64,000 bases of DNA from Nocardia vulneris (GCF_001613425.1 NZ_BDCI01000035.1:392316-456315), one strand, 5' to 3'; positions 41,207 to 50,847 are shown, counted from the stretch's first letter. Numbers and translations: made by a program. The notes: a model not told the origin generated them from the letters alone.

Positions 41207-42343
41207 GTGGTGTTCCCAACGCCCCAACTGACCGCCGTCGATACTCGTGTCCTTGCCGACGTCGACCGAATGCGCGATGAGTTACGCCTCGGGCTGCAAG
41301 CAGAAGCAAGCAAAAGAGTGGTCGGCCTCCGCAAGTTCCTGACCGCGGACGCCGTCGCGGCGTCGAACTCCATCGAGGGATTCCGGGTTTCCACCATCGA
41401 TGTGGAAGACCTGATCGCAGGCGAGCGTGACGTCGACGTATCCGAGGAGAACAAAGCCGAGACGCTCGCATACGAGCAGATGATGACCTACATACAGTCG
41501 CTGCACGCAGTAGACGACTTTGCGTATAGCAAAGGGTTTCTCAATGCTCTGCACTGGATGCTGCAGGGCCACCGACATACCCAGCGGCGCCCGGCCGGCC
41601 AGTGGCGGCGCGGTCCCGTGTACGTGACCGACGCTCGCGACCCCAGTATCGCCGCCTATACCGGCCCTGGGGCCGACACAGTACCGACCTTGATGGCAGA
41701 GCTCGTCGATTGGCTCAACGTCGACGACGGCACGCATCCATTGGTGCGCGCGGCGATGGCGCATCTGCAGCTGGTGTCCATTCATCCTTGGGCCGACGGC
41801 AACGGGCGCATGTCGCGGTCCCTGCAAACACTCATGATCGCCCGGGAAGGTGTGCTCGCGCCGGAGTTTTCGTCTATCGAAGCTTGGCTCGGCCGACCCG
41901 GAAACACCTGGGAGTACTACCAGGTGCTCGGTCGCCGAGGCAGTACTTATCGGCCGGACCAAGATGTCTCCGAATGGATTCGGTTCAACCTGACCGCTTA
42001 TCACCAGCAGGCCCAGACCGTGCATGCTCGCTGGATTCGATCCGGAACTGTGTGGTCGATGCTCGACAACTACATCGCAGGTCTCCGCCTGGACGAGCGA
42101 TCTGTCAGCGCACTGCACGATGTCGCGATGTCCGGTCGGGTCCGCCGGACCCGCTACGAACAAGCCGAAGGGCTCAGTCTGCAACAGGCCCAACGTGATC
42201 TGCGCGATCTCGTCGCGCTTCGCGTACTCGAGCCGGTCGGCCGCACGCGCGCTCGCTTCTACATCGCCGGTCCGGACTATCCAGTAGACGTGCTGGAGGC
42301 CGCGAGGACTCCTACCACCCTGGCTGATCCCTATCAGGACTAG
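41207..42343 (+). CDS. Fic-domain protein (AMPylator-type, with N-terminal inhibitory helix)
   Basis: The 378-residue protein starts at GTG 41207, nine bases after the ABC-F gene. The active site IHPWADGNGRMSR (His193 to Arg204) matches HPFxxGNGR with Trp for Phe. The inhibitory motif S53NSIEG58 is intact at the N-terminus, so it is a class II Fic whose activity is self-restrained. A C-terminal winged helix (SLQQAQRDLRDLVALRVLEP) follows. It could modify a protein target with AMP. Confidence 0.9.
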   Translation: MVFPTPQLTAVDTRVLADVDRMRDELRLGLQAEASKRVVGLRKFLTADAVAASNSIEGFRVSTIDVEDLIAGERDVDVSEENKAETLAYEQMMTYIQSLHAVDDFAYSKGFLNALHWMLQGHRHTQRRPAGQWRRGPVYVTDARDPSIAAYTGPGADTVPTLMAELVDWLNVDDGTHPLVRAAMAHLQLVSIHPWADGNGRMSRSLQTLMIAREGVLAPEFSSIEAWLGRPGNTWEYYQVLGRRGSTYRPDQDVSEWIRFNLTAYHQQAQTVHARWIRSGTVWSMLDNYIAGLRLDERSVSALHDVAMSGRVRRTRYEQAEGLSLQQAQRDLRDLVALRVLEPVGRTRARFYIAGPDYPVDVLEAARTPTTLADPYQD

Positions 42344-42367
42344 CGGGGCGGAACACTCACGGGGGGT

Positions 42368-42625
42368 TCACCATTCGGCGAGGGTGACGAGGTCGTCCTG
42401 GATGGCGCGGGCGAAGAGGGCGGCTTTGGTGGGGGCGGGGCGGGCGGCGGCGGCGTATTTGGCTCGGATGCGGGCGATGTGGGTGTTGACCGTCGCTACG
42501 GAGAGGTAGAGGGTGCGGGCGGCCGCGGCTTTGGAGTCGCAGCGCAGCCAGACGAGCAGGACCTGCTTTTCGCGCGGGCTCAAGGCCGGGCATTCGTAGG
42601 CCGGGTAGCCGAGCGGTTCGGACAT
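42368..42625 (-). CDS. stand-alone LuxR-type helix-turn-helix protein
   Basis: The 85-residue protein starts at ATG 42625 behind AGGGAG. It consists of a LuxR/GerE DNA-binding domain only: ALSPREKQVLLVWLRCDSKA, then LYLSVATVNTHIARIRAKY. No sensory domain is present. It faces away from the receiver-like protein at 42857, and the two may form a split two-component regulator or control the large operon beyond. Confidence 0.87.
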   Translation of the reverse strand: MSEPLGYPAYECPALSPREKQVLLVWLRCDSKAAAARTLYLSVATVNTHIARIRAKYAAAARPAPTKAALFARAIQDDLVTLAEW

Positions 42626-42697
42626 CGGTGCTCCCTGGAGAGGTCCGCGCGTCGAATGCTCCCGAGGCTGCGACGAACGGATGGGCTGTGGCGGTGG

Positions 42698-42719
42698 CGA
42701 TGTCACCGAAACGATGTCA
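42698..42719. repeat. direct repeat CGATGTCA in a divergent promoter region
   Basis: Two copies of CGATGTCA start 14 bases apart (42698 and 42712) in the 231-base region between the LuxR-type and receiver-like genes. An additional dyad GCAG-GTAATA-CTGC lies at about 42761-42774. These are candidate regulator sites; neither is assigned. Confidence 0.4.
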
Positions 42720-42856
42720 TCGACGCCCGTCAACAATGCGCGGAACGAGCGGCCGATACAGCAGGTAATACTGCCTGCCGGTGGCGATTTCGAGCATGGA
42801 CACACCACTGCGCGCGACATACCGGCAACTTCTTGCTCGATCCGGGAGCGCGCGCG

Positions 42857-43603
42857 ATGATCGCCGGCATGGATTACCGCATCCTGGTGGCATCGCCGTT
42901 GGGCCGGGTGATCGAGCCCGTGATCGCCTCGGTGTTCCCCCGCTCGACCGTGGCGGTCGCGATCGACGAGGACGACGTCCGCCGGCACATCATGGACAAC
43001 GTCCGCTTCGATGTCGTGCTCACCGACCTGGTGTGGAACCGCCCCGAACTGGCCCTCGAACTCGCCTTCGACGGCCTCGACGTGCTCAGCACGATGCACG
43101 AGGCCGACCGGGTCGCCCCGGTGATCCTGGCCGCGCAGGGCCACAGCATGGAACGCGAACATCTGGAGGAGGCCCGCAGGCGTCCGGAAGTGGCCGCGGT
43201 GTGCCAGAAGTCGGCCGGTGTCGAGCCGTTGCTCGCCGCGATCCGGACGGCCGCCCTCGGTCGCCGTCCACCGCCGCCGGGCGCGACGGCCCTGCCGCGC
43301 CCCCTGTGTGAACTGTTCGAGGGCAGGCGCGGCAACACCGCCGCCCGCCTCGCCGGCGCGATCGCCGCGGGCGGCGCGGTCGACCTCGCCTCTCTGGCTG
43401 AGGTCGCCGGTGTCGGCCTCAACACCGCGAACAAGGTCACCAATCACTATCTGGGGCCGATCATCCGGGCCCGAGGCGAACACGACCCGCTCGTGCCGAT
43501 GACGCTGCCCGCCGTCGCCCGCTGGTGCGGACTGCATATGCGCTACATCGTCAGCTGGTGCCGCCGCCACGGCAACGCCGATGTGGTGCGCCCTTACGGG
43601 TAG
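42857..43603 (+). CDS. receiver-like protein with C-terminal helix-turn-helix-like region
   Basis: The 248-residue protein is read from ATG 42857 behind GGGAG. The N-terminal 130 residues resemble a receiver domain: YRILVASPLGRVIEPVI, Asp57 in FDVVLTDLVW as possible phospho-acceptor, VAPVILAAQG and AVCQKSAGVEPLLAAIRTAA with the conserved Lys. The usual acidic pair is absent (Ala12-Ser13), so phosphorylation is doubtful. The C-terminal part (LASLAEVAGVGLNTANKVTNHY) looks like a helix-turn-helix. It precedes the twelve-gene operon by 132 bases and may regulate it. Confidence 0.75.
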   Translation: MIAGMDYRILVASPLGRVIEPVIASVFPRSTVAVAIDEDDVRRHIMDNVRFDVVLTDLVWNRPELALELAFDGLDVLSTMHEADRVAPVILAAQGHSMEREHLEEARRRPEVAAVCQKSAGVEPLLAAIRTAALGRRPPPPGATALPRPLCELFEGRRGNTAARLAGAIAAGGAVDLASLAEVAGVGLNTANKVTNHYLGPIIRARGEHDPLVPMTLPAVARWCGLHMRYIVSWCRRHGNADVVRPYG

Positions 43604-43735
43604 CGACCGGATCTTGCGGCGGCACTGGCTGATTCGGCCGAGTCATCTGTTCGGCGGATACTGCCCGCCGCGCCCGCTCCGTATCGTTCTCGATATTCGC
43701 CGAATCCGGCTGGAAGCAACGAGAAAGATACCGTC

Positions 43736-43888
43736 ATGCAGTGTGAGAAATGCGCGAAACATCTGAACGATTGCCAGTCGTGTAAAGGTCGCGGCGGTGG
43801 CTCGAACGTATTCGGCCATATGAACTGTGACACCTGCAAGAACACCGGGCTGGTCTGCAACTCGCACGGCGGCTACTGGAAGCGATGA
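43736..43888 (+). CDS. 50-residue DnaJ-like zinc-finger protein
   Basis: ATG 43736 to TGA 43888 encodes 50 residues with paired cysteines: CEKC (3-6), CQSCKGRG (13-20), CDTCKNTG (31-38) and Cys41. The CxxCxGxG-like motifs resemble the central zinc domain of DnaJ, without J-domain or substrate domain. The stop overlaps the ATG of the giant TPR gene (ATGA), so the two are translationally coupled. It may be a chaperone-like adaptor for the operon proteins. The short length makes it easy to miss. Confidence 0.82.
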   Translation: MQCEKCAKHLNDCQSCKGRGGGSNVFGHMNCDTCKNTGLVCNSHGGYWKR

Positions 43889-46485
43889 CCGGTCCGTCGC
43901 TGGAATCACCGTGGCCGAGCGCCGTTTTCCTGCACGGTCTCGCTCTCCTCGAGGACGGGAAAGCCGCCGACGCGATCGGCGCGTTCACCGCCGCGCTGGC
44001 CGAATGCGACGGCACGCAGCAGTCCGCGCGCATCGCCGAATGCCTCTACGGTATCGGCGCCGCGCACGCGGAATCGGAACAGGTCGAGCCGGCGACCGAC
44101 GCATATGCGCGGGCCGCGGACCTGCTCGCCGCGGGGCCGCTCACCGAATTGTCCGTCGAGTGCGCCGAAATGGCCGGCCGTGGTTTCGATGTGCTCGAAC
44201 AGCCCGAGCGTGCGGTGCCGTATCTGCGCCGGGCCGCCACCGGGCTCGAATGCTTCGGCGATCTCGAAGAGCAGGCCGATTGCGACGCGATCCTCGCCGG
44301 CGCGCTCGCCGACACAGGGCAGTTCCACGAAGCCATGATCGTGTGGCGGCGCGCCGCCGAGCGCTACCTCGCCGTCGACCGGATCGTCGAGGCCGCCGAA
44401 TGCCGGGAGTCCTGCGGCGAGGCGGCGATGGAACTCGCGGACGCACACCGGGTCCGCGACGAGCATCGCACCGCCCGAGAGCTTTACGAACGCGCCGGGG
44501 AGCTGTCGCGGACCGGCGCGTGCTCCTACGCCATCGGGCTGGCGTGCCGGGAGTTGGGTGAGACCGCCACGGCGGAACAGGAGTTCGTTCGCGCGAAGGC
44601 CTCAGCAACAATCGAGGGGAATGCTGCTGGGGCCGCGAACTGCGATGAGGAACTCGCCGAGCTGTACCTCGCGGACGGACGCAAGGAGGATGCGGCGGCC
44701 GCGTTCAGCGCGGCCGGTTCGGGATATACGGCGGCGGACAAGCATTTGCAGGCGGGTCAGTGCCATTTCCGGGCAGGCGAACTCCACCTGCGCGCGGGCC
44801 GGTTACGGGCGACGATCCTCGAATTCACCGTTGTCCGTGCGCAGTGGACGGCGGCGGATGAGCCCGTCCTCGCCGCAGCCGCCGAGGTGATGCTGGGGAT
44901 GGTGTTGCAGAATTGCGGCGACTACGCGGACGCCACGGCAGCCTATCGGCGTGCGCGAGAACACCATACGGCGGCAGGCGAGCTGCTCGACGTCGCCGAA
45001 TGCGATATGCATCTGGCCACGGTGCGGATCTCGATGGGCGATTTCGCCGAAGCCGCGGAGTTGCTCCACCACGCGACCGCGGCCTTCGAGAATCATCGCG
45101 ACGACCCGCGTTACGCGCAGTGCCTCCTGAATACCGGTGTGGTGCAGGGTCATCGCGGACATCTCCCCGCGGCCCGGCGCCTGTTCGAGCAGGCACGCCA
45201 CTACGCCGGATCGGCGGAACTGCTCCGCTCCTGCCTCATGGAGGAGAGTCGGCTGATCGTGCACGGCGGTGGCGATTTCACCGCGGCGCTGAGGATGCTG
45301 GACGAGGCTCGAGCCGGTGCCGAGCAAGCGCAGGAGTGGGCGCTGGCCGCCCAGTGTCTGGAATTCAGCGGCCTCTGTCGATACCACCTGAGCCACTACG
45401 CCGCGGCGGAGGATCTGCTGACCCGCGCCCGCAAAGCGTACGTCCTGCTCGGGCTCCGCACCGAGATCGCCACCGCCGATCTGCACCTCGGTCTCGTGTA
45501 TTACCAGACCGGACGAGGCGCCGAAGCGGAAGAAGTACTCGAGCGCGGCCGCGCCGGTTTGCGTGAATTCGACAACCACCCCTACACCGCCAATACCGAA
45601 ACCCTCATCGGCGGCCTGCATATGCGAGCCGGTCGCTATCGGCAGGCAGCGGACGCGTTCCGCACGGCCGCAGCCGAGCTGACGCGTTCGGGACTGCTGT
45701 TCCAGGCGGCTGTCGCCCGGCTGAGTCTGGGCGGCGCCCTGATCATGCAGGGCGACCACAGGATCGGGGCCGAGCTCACCGAATCCGTCCTCACGGTGTT
45801 CGACTCCGATCCCGCCAATCGTCGCTATCACGCCGTCGGCCTGCTCAATCTCGGCTGCGCCGAACTGATCTCCGGACACTACGATGCCGCGCTCGCACGC
45901 GCGCGAGCCGCGCGACAGGTCACCCTCGACATGGGTGACGTGGTCACCGCCGCCAAATGCGATCTGATCGGCGCGGCCGCGGCCGCGGAATCCGGCGACC
46001 TGCGCGCCGCGCTCGAACAAGGCTTGCCCGCCGCCGTTTTCGTCGACGCCCAGCGCTTCGGTTTCGCCTCCGCCACGGCCCGCATCTCGTGGCGCGAGAT
46101 GAACGCGGTGGTCCTGGCCGGAATGTTCCAGTGGGCGGACCAACTCGGCGACGCCACCCTCCTGGCCGATCTGATCGAGACCACGATCAATTCCGGAACC
46201 CATGTGGCCGAGCATCATTCGGCCGAGGACGGCGGCGATCTCCAGGCCACCCTCGCCGCGCTCGCCGTCTCGGGCACCGACGTGCCGGACACGGCGATCG
46301 ACCGGAACCTGGCCGAGTCCGGCATCAGCGGTGCGGCCGCGCTGATCTCCGGCGCGATCCTGCCGATGCGGCCACCGCCGCGCCTGCGCATGCCCGACGG
46401 GCACGTGGCACTCGCTGCGTATCTGGCGGCCGCCGACGCCGCCTATGCGCCCATCGAACGTCCCGGGGAGGTGGCGGTGTGGTAG
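43885..46485 (+). CDS. giant TPR-repeat protein
   Basis: The 866-residue protein is almost entirely helical and built of many TPR-like units, for example ALLEDGKAADAIGAFTAALAE near the start, TATEQEF-type helices in the middle and YYQTGRGAEAEEVLERGRAG later. There is no signal peptide, membrane segment or catalytic domain. Giant TPR proteins serve as scaffolds or sensors and are regular partners of CHAT proteases. The C-terminal 100 residues contain a Pro-rich LPMRPPPRLRMPDG stretch. Confidence 0.88.
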   Translation: MTGPSLESPWPSAVFLHGLALLEDGKAADAIGAFTAALAECDGTQQSARIAECLYGIGAAHAESEQVEPATDAYARAADLLAAGPLTELSVECAEMAGRGFDVLEQPERAVPYLRRAATGLECFGDLEEQADCDAILAGALADTGQFHEAMIVWRRAAERYLAVDRIVEAAECRESCGEAAMELADAHRVRDEHRTARELYERAGELSRTGACSYAIGLACRELGETATAEQEFVRAKASATIEGNAAGAANCDEELAELYLADGRKEDAAAAFSAAGSGYTAADKHLQAGQCHFRAGELHLRAGRLRATILEFTVVRAQWTAADEPVLAAAAEVMLGMVLQNCGDYADATAAYRRAREHHTAAGELLDVAECDMHLATVRISMGDFAEAAELLHHATAAFENHRDDPRYAQCLLNTGVVQGHRGHLPAARRLFEQARHYAGSAELLRSCLMEESRLIVHGGGDFTAALRMLDEARAGAEQAQEWALAAQCLEFSGLCRYHLSHYAAAEDLLTRARKAYVLLGLRTEIATADLHLGLVYYQTGRGAEAEEVLERGRAGLREFDNHPYTANTETLIGGLHMRAGRYRQAADAFRTAAAELTRSGLLFQAAVARLSLGGALIMQGDHRIGAELTESVLTVFDSDPANRRYHAVGLLNLGCAELISGHYDAALARARAARQVTLDMGDVVTAAKCDLIGAAAAAESGDLRAALEQGLPAAVFVDAQRFGFASATARISWREMNAVVLAGMFQWADQLGDATLLADLIETTINSGTHVAEHHSAEDGGDLQATLAALAVSGTDVPDTAIDRNLAESGISGAAALISGAILPMRPPPRLRMPDGHVALAAYLAAADAAYAPIERPGEVAVW

Positions 46486-47801
46486 CCGAATTACCCACGA
46501 CCACCACCGAAACCGAGGGGCTCGACACGCGGCGGGCCTTCGTCGACCGGTGGGTGCGCGCATCGGCCGCTCGGGTCCCGGTGGACCGCAAGTGCCTGAC
46601 CCATCAGGTGAACGCGTGGTCACTGGATCTGTCGAAACCCGACTGGGTCGCACGCCGCTACGGCCGAGCGGCCACCGTCTGCGCGGGGGCCCCACCGACG
46701 AGCGAGTTGACCGGGTGGCGGCGCGTCCGAAACCTGTACGGCGACTTCGCCGATCCGCTCGCGCGCTACGTCGTCTCGTACTACTACGCGACCTGGGCGC
46801 TGCGTCCGGCCGGAATTCCGAACAAGCTGCGCGATCCTTTCCGGGAACAAGCCCGCTCGACGGCCTGCACCGCGGTCCACCTCCGCCTCGTGCGTGGCTC
46901 CGCCGCGGAACCCGGCGTGCTCGGCACCGAGCAGGTGGCCACGTCGTTCGTGACGCAGATCGGCGCGGACGCCGTCGAACACCGTGCCGCGCACCGGCAG
47001 TCGGCGGTCCTCGCCTTCGCCGACGGCGTACTGGATCAGGCGCGAATGCTCGACCGTGACCATGTCGCCGTCGCCGATCGCTTCGGGCTGCCGTTCGACG
47101 CGGTCGAACCGCTCATCGCACAGCTGATCGACAGTGCCGACCGCCTCATCGCGGAATACGACCGGGATCTGCCTACCGCACCGCAGGCGTCGGCGCGCAC
47201 CGAGGACCTGCTCCGGTTTGTCGACGGGGAGTACGAGGACGTCGTAGCGGCGATCCGGCGGCACACGCTGGCCGGCGTGCCGCCGCCCGTCCACCTCGAA
47301 CGCCGGTCCGAACAGCTGACCGAGGCCAGGACGCGCACCCACCGCGCGCTGCTGCGGGCGATCCGCCGCGGCTGCGCCATGACCGACGAGGATGCTCGGC
47401 GCATGTTCTACGCGCGCCTGGGCTGGCTTCTGCGCGGCGAGGCGAAAATGCAGTCACACAGGGAGTTCGACGATCATGCGGCCGCGGACACGGCCGATCA
47501 CCGCACCGCCCGGGACGAACTGCTCACCAAGCTGCGGACGTATCTGATCCGGCACCGTGCCGAGATTCCGCTCGGCATCGGCGCATCGGCGGAGTACGAC
47601 CTCGTGCTGCGGCTGCTGGGACTGCCCGGCCTCGAAGCCGAACTCCTGATCGGTGACACCGCCGCGCTCACCGCCTGGTGCGCGGCGGCCTGGGCACAGC
47701 AACGCCCGGACCACGCGCTGGCGATGGACCCCGCCGCGGCCGCGGATGTCCTCCTGCATGCCGTCCGGTGGGCGGTCGAACAGTCGAGGGACGAGGCATG
47801 A
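46479..47801 (+). CDS. unknown helical protein of the CHAT/kinase operon
   Basis: The 440-residue protein starts at GTG 46479, overlapping the TPR stop by seven bases. I recognise no family. It is soluble, Arg/Ala-rich and mostly helical. Segments such as ARYVVSYYYATWALRPAGIP, DHVAVADRFGLPFDAVEPLI and MFYARLGWLLRGEAKMQSHREFDDHA stand out. The gene is followed without gap by another unknown, so its product is probably a structural or adaptor part of the complex. Confidence 0.75.
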   Translation: MVAELPTTTTETEGLDTRRAFVDRWVRASAARVPVDRKCLTHQVNAWSLDLSKPDWVARRYGRAATVCAGAPPTSELTGWRRVRNLYGDFADPLARYVVSYYYATWALRPAGIPNKLRDPFREQARSTACTAVHLRLVRGSAAEPGVLGTEQVATSFVTQIGADAVEHRAAHRQSAVLAFADGVLDQARMLDRDHVAVADRFGLPFDAVEPLIAQLIDSADRLIAEYDRDLPTAPQASARTEDLLRFVDGEYEDVVAAIRRHTLAGVPPPVHLERRSEQLTEARTRTHRALLRAIRRGCAMTDEDARRMFYARLGWLLRGEAKMQSHREFDDHAAADTADHRTARDELLTKLRTYLIRHRAEIPLGIGASAEYDLVLRLLGLPGLEAELLIGDTAALTAWCAAAWAQQRPDHALAMDPAAAADVLLHAVRWAVEQSRDEA

Positions 47802-49261
47802 CCGGACCGGACAGACCATCGCCGGCAGTCCGTGTCGGCGGCGTCCCGATTCCGCTCGGACCACCGCCCGCGGTGTGGCGGTCCACCTCGGTGGCGGCGG
47901 TCGCCGAGGTCACGGTCGCGGTCGGGCCCGGTGTGTCCGTGACGGTGGACGCCGCCGACCCGGGGACGGTCCTCGCCTGGTCCGTTGACGCGCAAGCGGA
48001 TCCCGCTGCACTCACCGCTGCCTGCACCGAGGACGTGACGGCGCTCGTCGCGCAGATCCGCGCCGGGACTGGCACCGCAGCGGACACTCCGCTGCGGCTC
48101 ACGCCGACATGGACCCGGCGCGCACTGGTAGCCGCTGTGTCGCAACGGTTTCCGGCGCCGCTCCACGAGGGAGCGCTGTTGCTCGACGCCGCAGCGGCCG
48201 ATCAGGGTGTCGGCGACACGGCGCTGGCGGCAGTCACGCTGGGCTGGGCCGCACCGGTGCTCGACGTGCTCGCGACCGCGAGCCTGACAGGCGAACTCAC
48301 CGACGCCGCCGCGGCCACCCTCAACGATGTTGCGCAGCAGTGCGACCGAGCGGCCGCGGGTGTCGACGTCGGCACGGAGGTGGCCGCGATCGCCGAGCGG
48401 CTCGCGCACCGCCGAACCGTCGTTGCGGAGCGGCGGCTGCGTCCGTTGCTCGAATGGCTTGCGCTGAGCGGCGATTCGGCGTCGGCGTTCACCTTGGGCG
48501 GCGGCACCGAGCCCGGCGTGACACCGGCGGGGTTGCCCGAGGAAGTCGATCTGCTCGCGGTGCCCGCGCGAATCCTGCGCTGGGCCGGATCGCGCGCACC
48601 GGAGATCCGGGTGCTGCCCACGACGCCCGTCGAAGACAGGGGCCACCAGACGGCCCGCGTGCACGTGCCGCTCGCGGATCACGTGGACGCGCTGTGCCGG
48701 GAGGCGGGCGTCCTGCGCGCCTATGCCGCCGACGGGCAGAGCGGCCGACTGCTGTGCACCGCCACGATGCGAGTGCAGGAGCGAATGCTCGTGGGCGAAC
48801 TCAGGTTTCGCCGACGGCACGACGACACCCCCGTCTTCGGCGTCTTCTCGGCGGACCTGGGTCCGGGCGTCCTGCGCTGCACGCCCACCGGGCGCGCGTT
48901 GCGCTCGATCGACCGTCTGATGATCGACGCGTGGTCCACCCACCGCGGGGCCGTCGCGGCGGCCGCGGCCACCGATCCCGACGCGCCGGACGCGGCACCG
49001 GAACAGCTGCGGGGACGCGCCGAGGGCCTGCTCGTGCGCGCCAGGTCGCTGACCGACAACGCGCTGGATCGGCTGGAAGTGCTGGCCGCGCGCATCGCTT
49101 CGGACGACGAACTGCTGGGTGACCGACTCGACGCACGCCTCGATGCCATCGAGGGCTACCTCTCGACACTGGAGGGCAGTGCGCTGCATCTCGCGCCCGG
49201 GACCGAACCGCTACTGGCCGAGCAGGTTCCGGTCGGCGACGCGCAGGACGAGCCCGCGTGA
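47798..49261 (+). CDS. unknown protein of the CHAT/kinase operon
   Basis: The 487-residue protein starts at ATG 47798 (ATGA overlap). I recognise no family. The N-terminal part is beta-rich (VAAVAEVTVAVGPGVSVTVD), the middle is helical with ALAAVTLGWAAPVLDVLATA, and a later beta region contains RMLVGELRFRRRHDDTPVFG. The C-terminus (RLDARLDAIEGYLSTLEG) looks like coiled coil. No catalytic residues stand out. It overlaps the CHAT gene by four bases and may be a regulator or substrate of that protease. Confidence 0.72.
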   Translation: MTGPDRPSPAVRVGGVPIPLGPPPAVWRSTSVAAVAEVTVAVGPGVSVTVDAADPGTVLAWSVDAQADPAALTAACTEDVTALVAQIRAGTGTAADTPLRLTPTWTRRALVAAVSQRFPAPLHEGALLLDAAAADQGVGDTALAAVTLGWAAPVLDVLATASLTGELTDAAAATLNDVAQQCDRAAAGVDVGTEVAAIAERLAHRRTVVAERRLRPLLEWLALSGDSASAFTLGGGTEPGVTPAGLPEEVDLLAVPARILRWAGSRAPEIRVLPTTPVEDRGHQTARVHVPLADHVDALCREAGVLRAYAADGQSGRLLCTATMRVQERMLVGELRFRRRHDDTPVFGVFSADLGPGVLRCTPTGRALRSIDRLMIDAWSTHRGAVAAAAATDPDAPDAAPEQLRGRAEGLLVRARSLTDNALDRLEVLAARIASDDELLGDRLDARLDAIEGYLSTLEGSALHLAPGTEPLLAEQVPVGDAQDEPA

Positions 49262-50727
49262 ACGACCCGGCCGCGGCGATCGAACTGCTCGTGCGCGCCG
49301 CCGATGCGGGCGACACCTACCTTTCATGGACGTGGTTGGACGCGGCGCGCACGCCCACGGTCTGCCGACTCGATGCACGACGACGGGAAAAGCTCCTCGA
49401 CACCCTGGAAGACGCACTGCCACACCCGCGTCCGCTCGCGACCGGGAACGGCAGCGACGCTCGGCAAGAGTCCGAATCCGAAGCGGTACAACGAGCGCTC
49501 ACCGTCGGCGCCTTCGCCGCGCACGCCACCGAACACGATCTGTCGACGCGCCTCGCCGACGCGCTGCTACCCCACGACGTGCGCACCCGGCTGGCCGAGT
49601 ACGCCGACGATCGGCGCATTCGGGTCAGGGTCGCCCCGAGTGCCCGGCTCGCCCAGGTGCCCTGGGAACTGCTTGTGCTCGACGGTGACCGCCGGCTGCT
49701 GGATATCGCCGATATCGTCTACGACCCGCCCGCGACGCTGCATGTCGGCCGCAGCAGGCCGCCCGTGCCCTGGGCACAGCAGCGACAGCTACCGCCGCTG
49801 CACGTGATCGACCCCATTCTGCCGACCAGTGCGCAACCCGCGCTGCACAACGTCTTTCGCCACGCGGACGACCTCGGCGCGCTGGGCGCGTTCGAGGGCC
49901 GGGTCGTGCGCGAGCGCCGCACTGTCGGCCGCGGTACGCACCGCCGGCGCGGGCAGGACCGCGCCACGCGAGCCGTGCCTGCTCTGGTGCCGGTGCAGGG
50001 CGAAGTCACCCGGGTGCAACTCAGCGCCGCTCTGCTTCGGGGCTGCTCCAGATTCCTGTATTTCGGCCACGTTTCGGCGACGCCGAACGAACCGGGTTCC
50101 GCGGCGATCCATCTCGGTGATGTCGTCGGCCCGCCCGATGAGCCGGGCGGGGCATGGGGCCTGGCCGCGCCGCGAGGCGGCGCCCCGGGTGACGCACGCG
50201 GTGCGCATCTCCCGCTCTGCGCGCTCGACTTCCTCTTGGGCACAACCCGATCCGACGACCCCGAGGTGTGGGCCCGCTACGGGGCGACCCGTCCGCAGTT
50301 CGGCCACGAGATCTGGCCGATGCCGAGCCGGGTCGCGATCATCGCCTGCGAAGGCGGCGTCGACTTCCGGTCCGCGGAGACCTTCGGGTTGATCATGGCC
50401 GCCCTCGACGCGGGCGCGGAGTTGGTCACCACCACCCGCTGGGTGCTGCCCACCGATGCCGCCTTCCGCGCCTGTCTCGGCCTGCCGCCCACGCGACGCC
50501 CGACCACGGACCTCGCGCTGCGGGTCGACGACGCGCACAACGACCTCGATCCCGTTGCCGCACTGACGCGTTGGCAGCGCGACCAGCTGCGCGCCTGGCG
50601 CGACACCGGTGCGGCGTCCGGTTCGCCGATCGTCTGGGCGGCACTCACCAGCACCGTAGCTCCCGCGCGCGAACCCGCGGAGCCGAGCCAGCCGCACGAC
50701 GCCGCTGTCGGTCGATCGCACGACTGA
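49258..50727 (+). CDS. CHAT-domain cysteine protease
   Basis: The 489-residue protein starts at GTG 49258. The C-terminal CHAT (caspase-fold) domain has the catalytic dyad His271 in FLYFGHVSA and Cys364 in VAIIACEGG, with a typical ETFGLIMAALDAGAELVTTTRW after it. The N-terminal part contains VRVAPSARLAQVPWELLVL, a CHAT hallmark. CHAT proteases act as effectors in bacterial conflict systems, for example with TPR partners in type III-E CRISPR (Csx29). Here its TPR partner is two genes upstream. Confidence 0.88.
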   Translation: MNDPAAAIELLVRAADAGDTYLSWTWLDAARTPTVCRLDARRREKLLDTLEDALPHPRPLATGNGSDARQESESEAVQRALTVGAFAAHATEHDLSTRLADALLPHDVRTRLAEYADDRRIRVRVAPSARLAQVPWELLVLDGDRRLLDIADIVYDPPATLHVGRSRPPVPWAQQRQLPPLHVIDPILPTSAQPALHNVFRHADDLGALGAFEGRVVRERRTVGRGTHRRRGQDRATRAVPALVPVQGEVTRVQLSAALLRGCSRFLYFGHVSATPNEPGSAAIHLGDVVGPPDEPGGAWGLAAPRGGAPGDARGAHLPLCALDFLLGTTRSDDPEVWARYGATRPQFGHEIWPMPSRVAIIACEGGVDFRSAETFGLIMAALDAGAELVTTTRWVLPTDAAFRACLGLPPTRRPTTDLALRVDDAHNDLDPVAALTRWQRDQLRAWRDTGAASGSPIVWAALTSTVAPAREPAEPSQPHDAAVGRSHD

Positions 50728-50847
50728 CGACGCCCCTTGCGCAGCGGGAGAATCGACGGCAACGCCCCGTGGCGACCGTTCGCCGCCGACGAAAGGCCGA
50801 GCCATGCAGTACTCGCGCACCACTCCCCCGCACGGTTAGCCGTTGCC

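Noticed and set aside
50804..50839. Eleven-residue frame (MQYSRTTPPHG) before the membrane-protein gene
   Set aside because: It has only a GAAAGG-like site, no attenuator structure and no way to judge conservation. It could be a leader peptide but is not supported.
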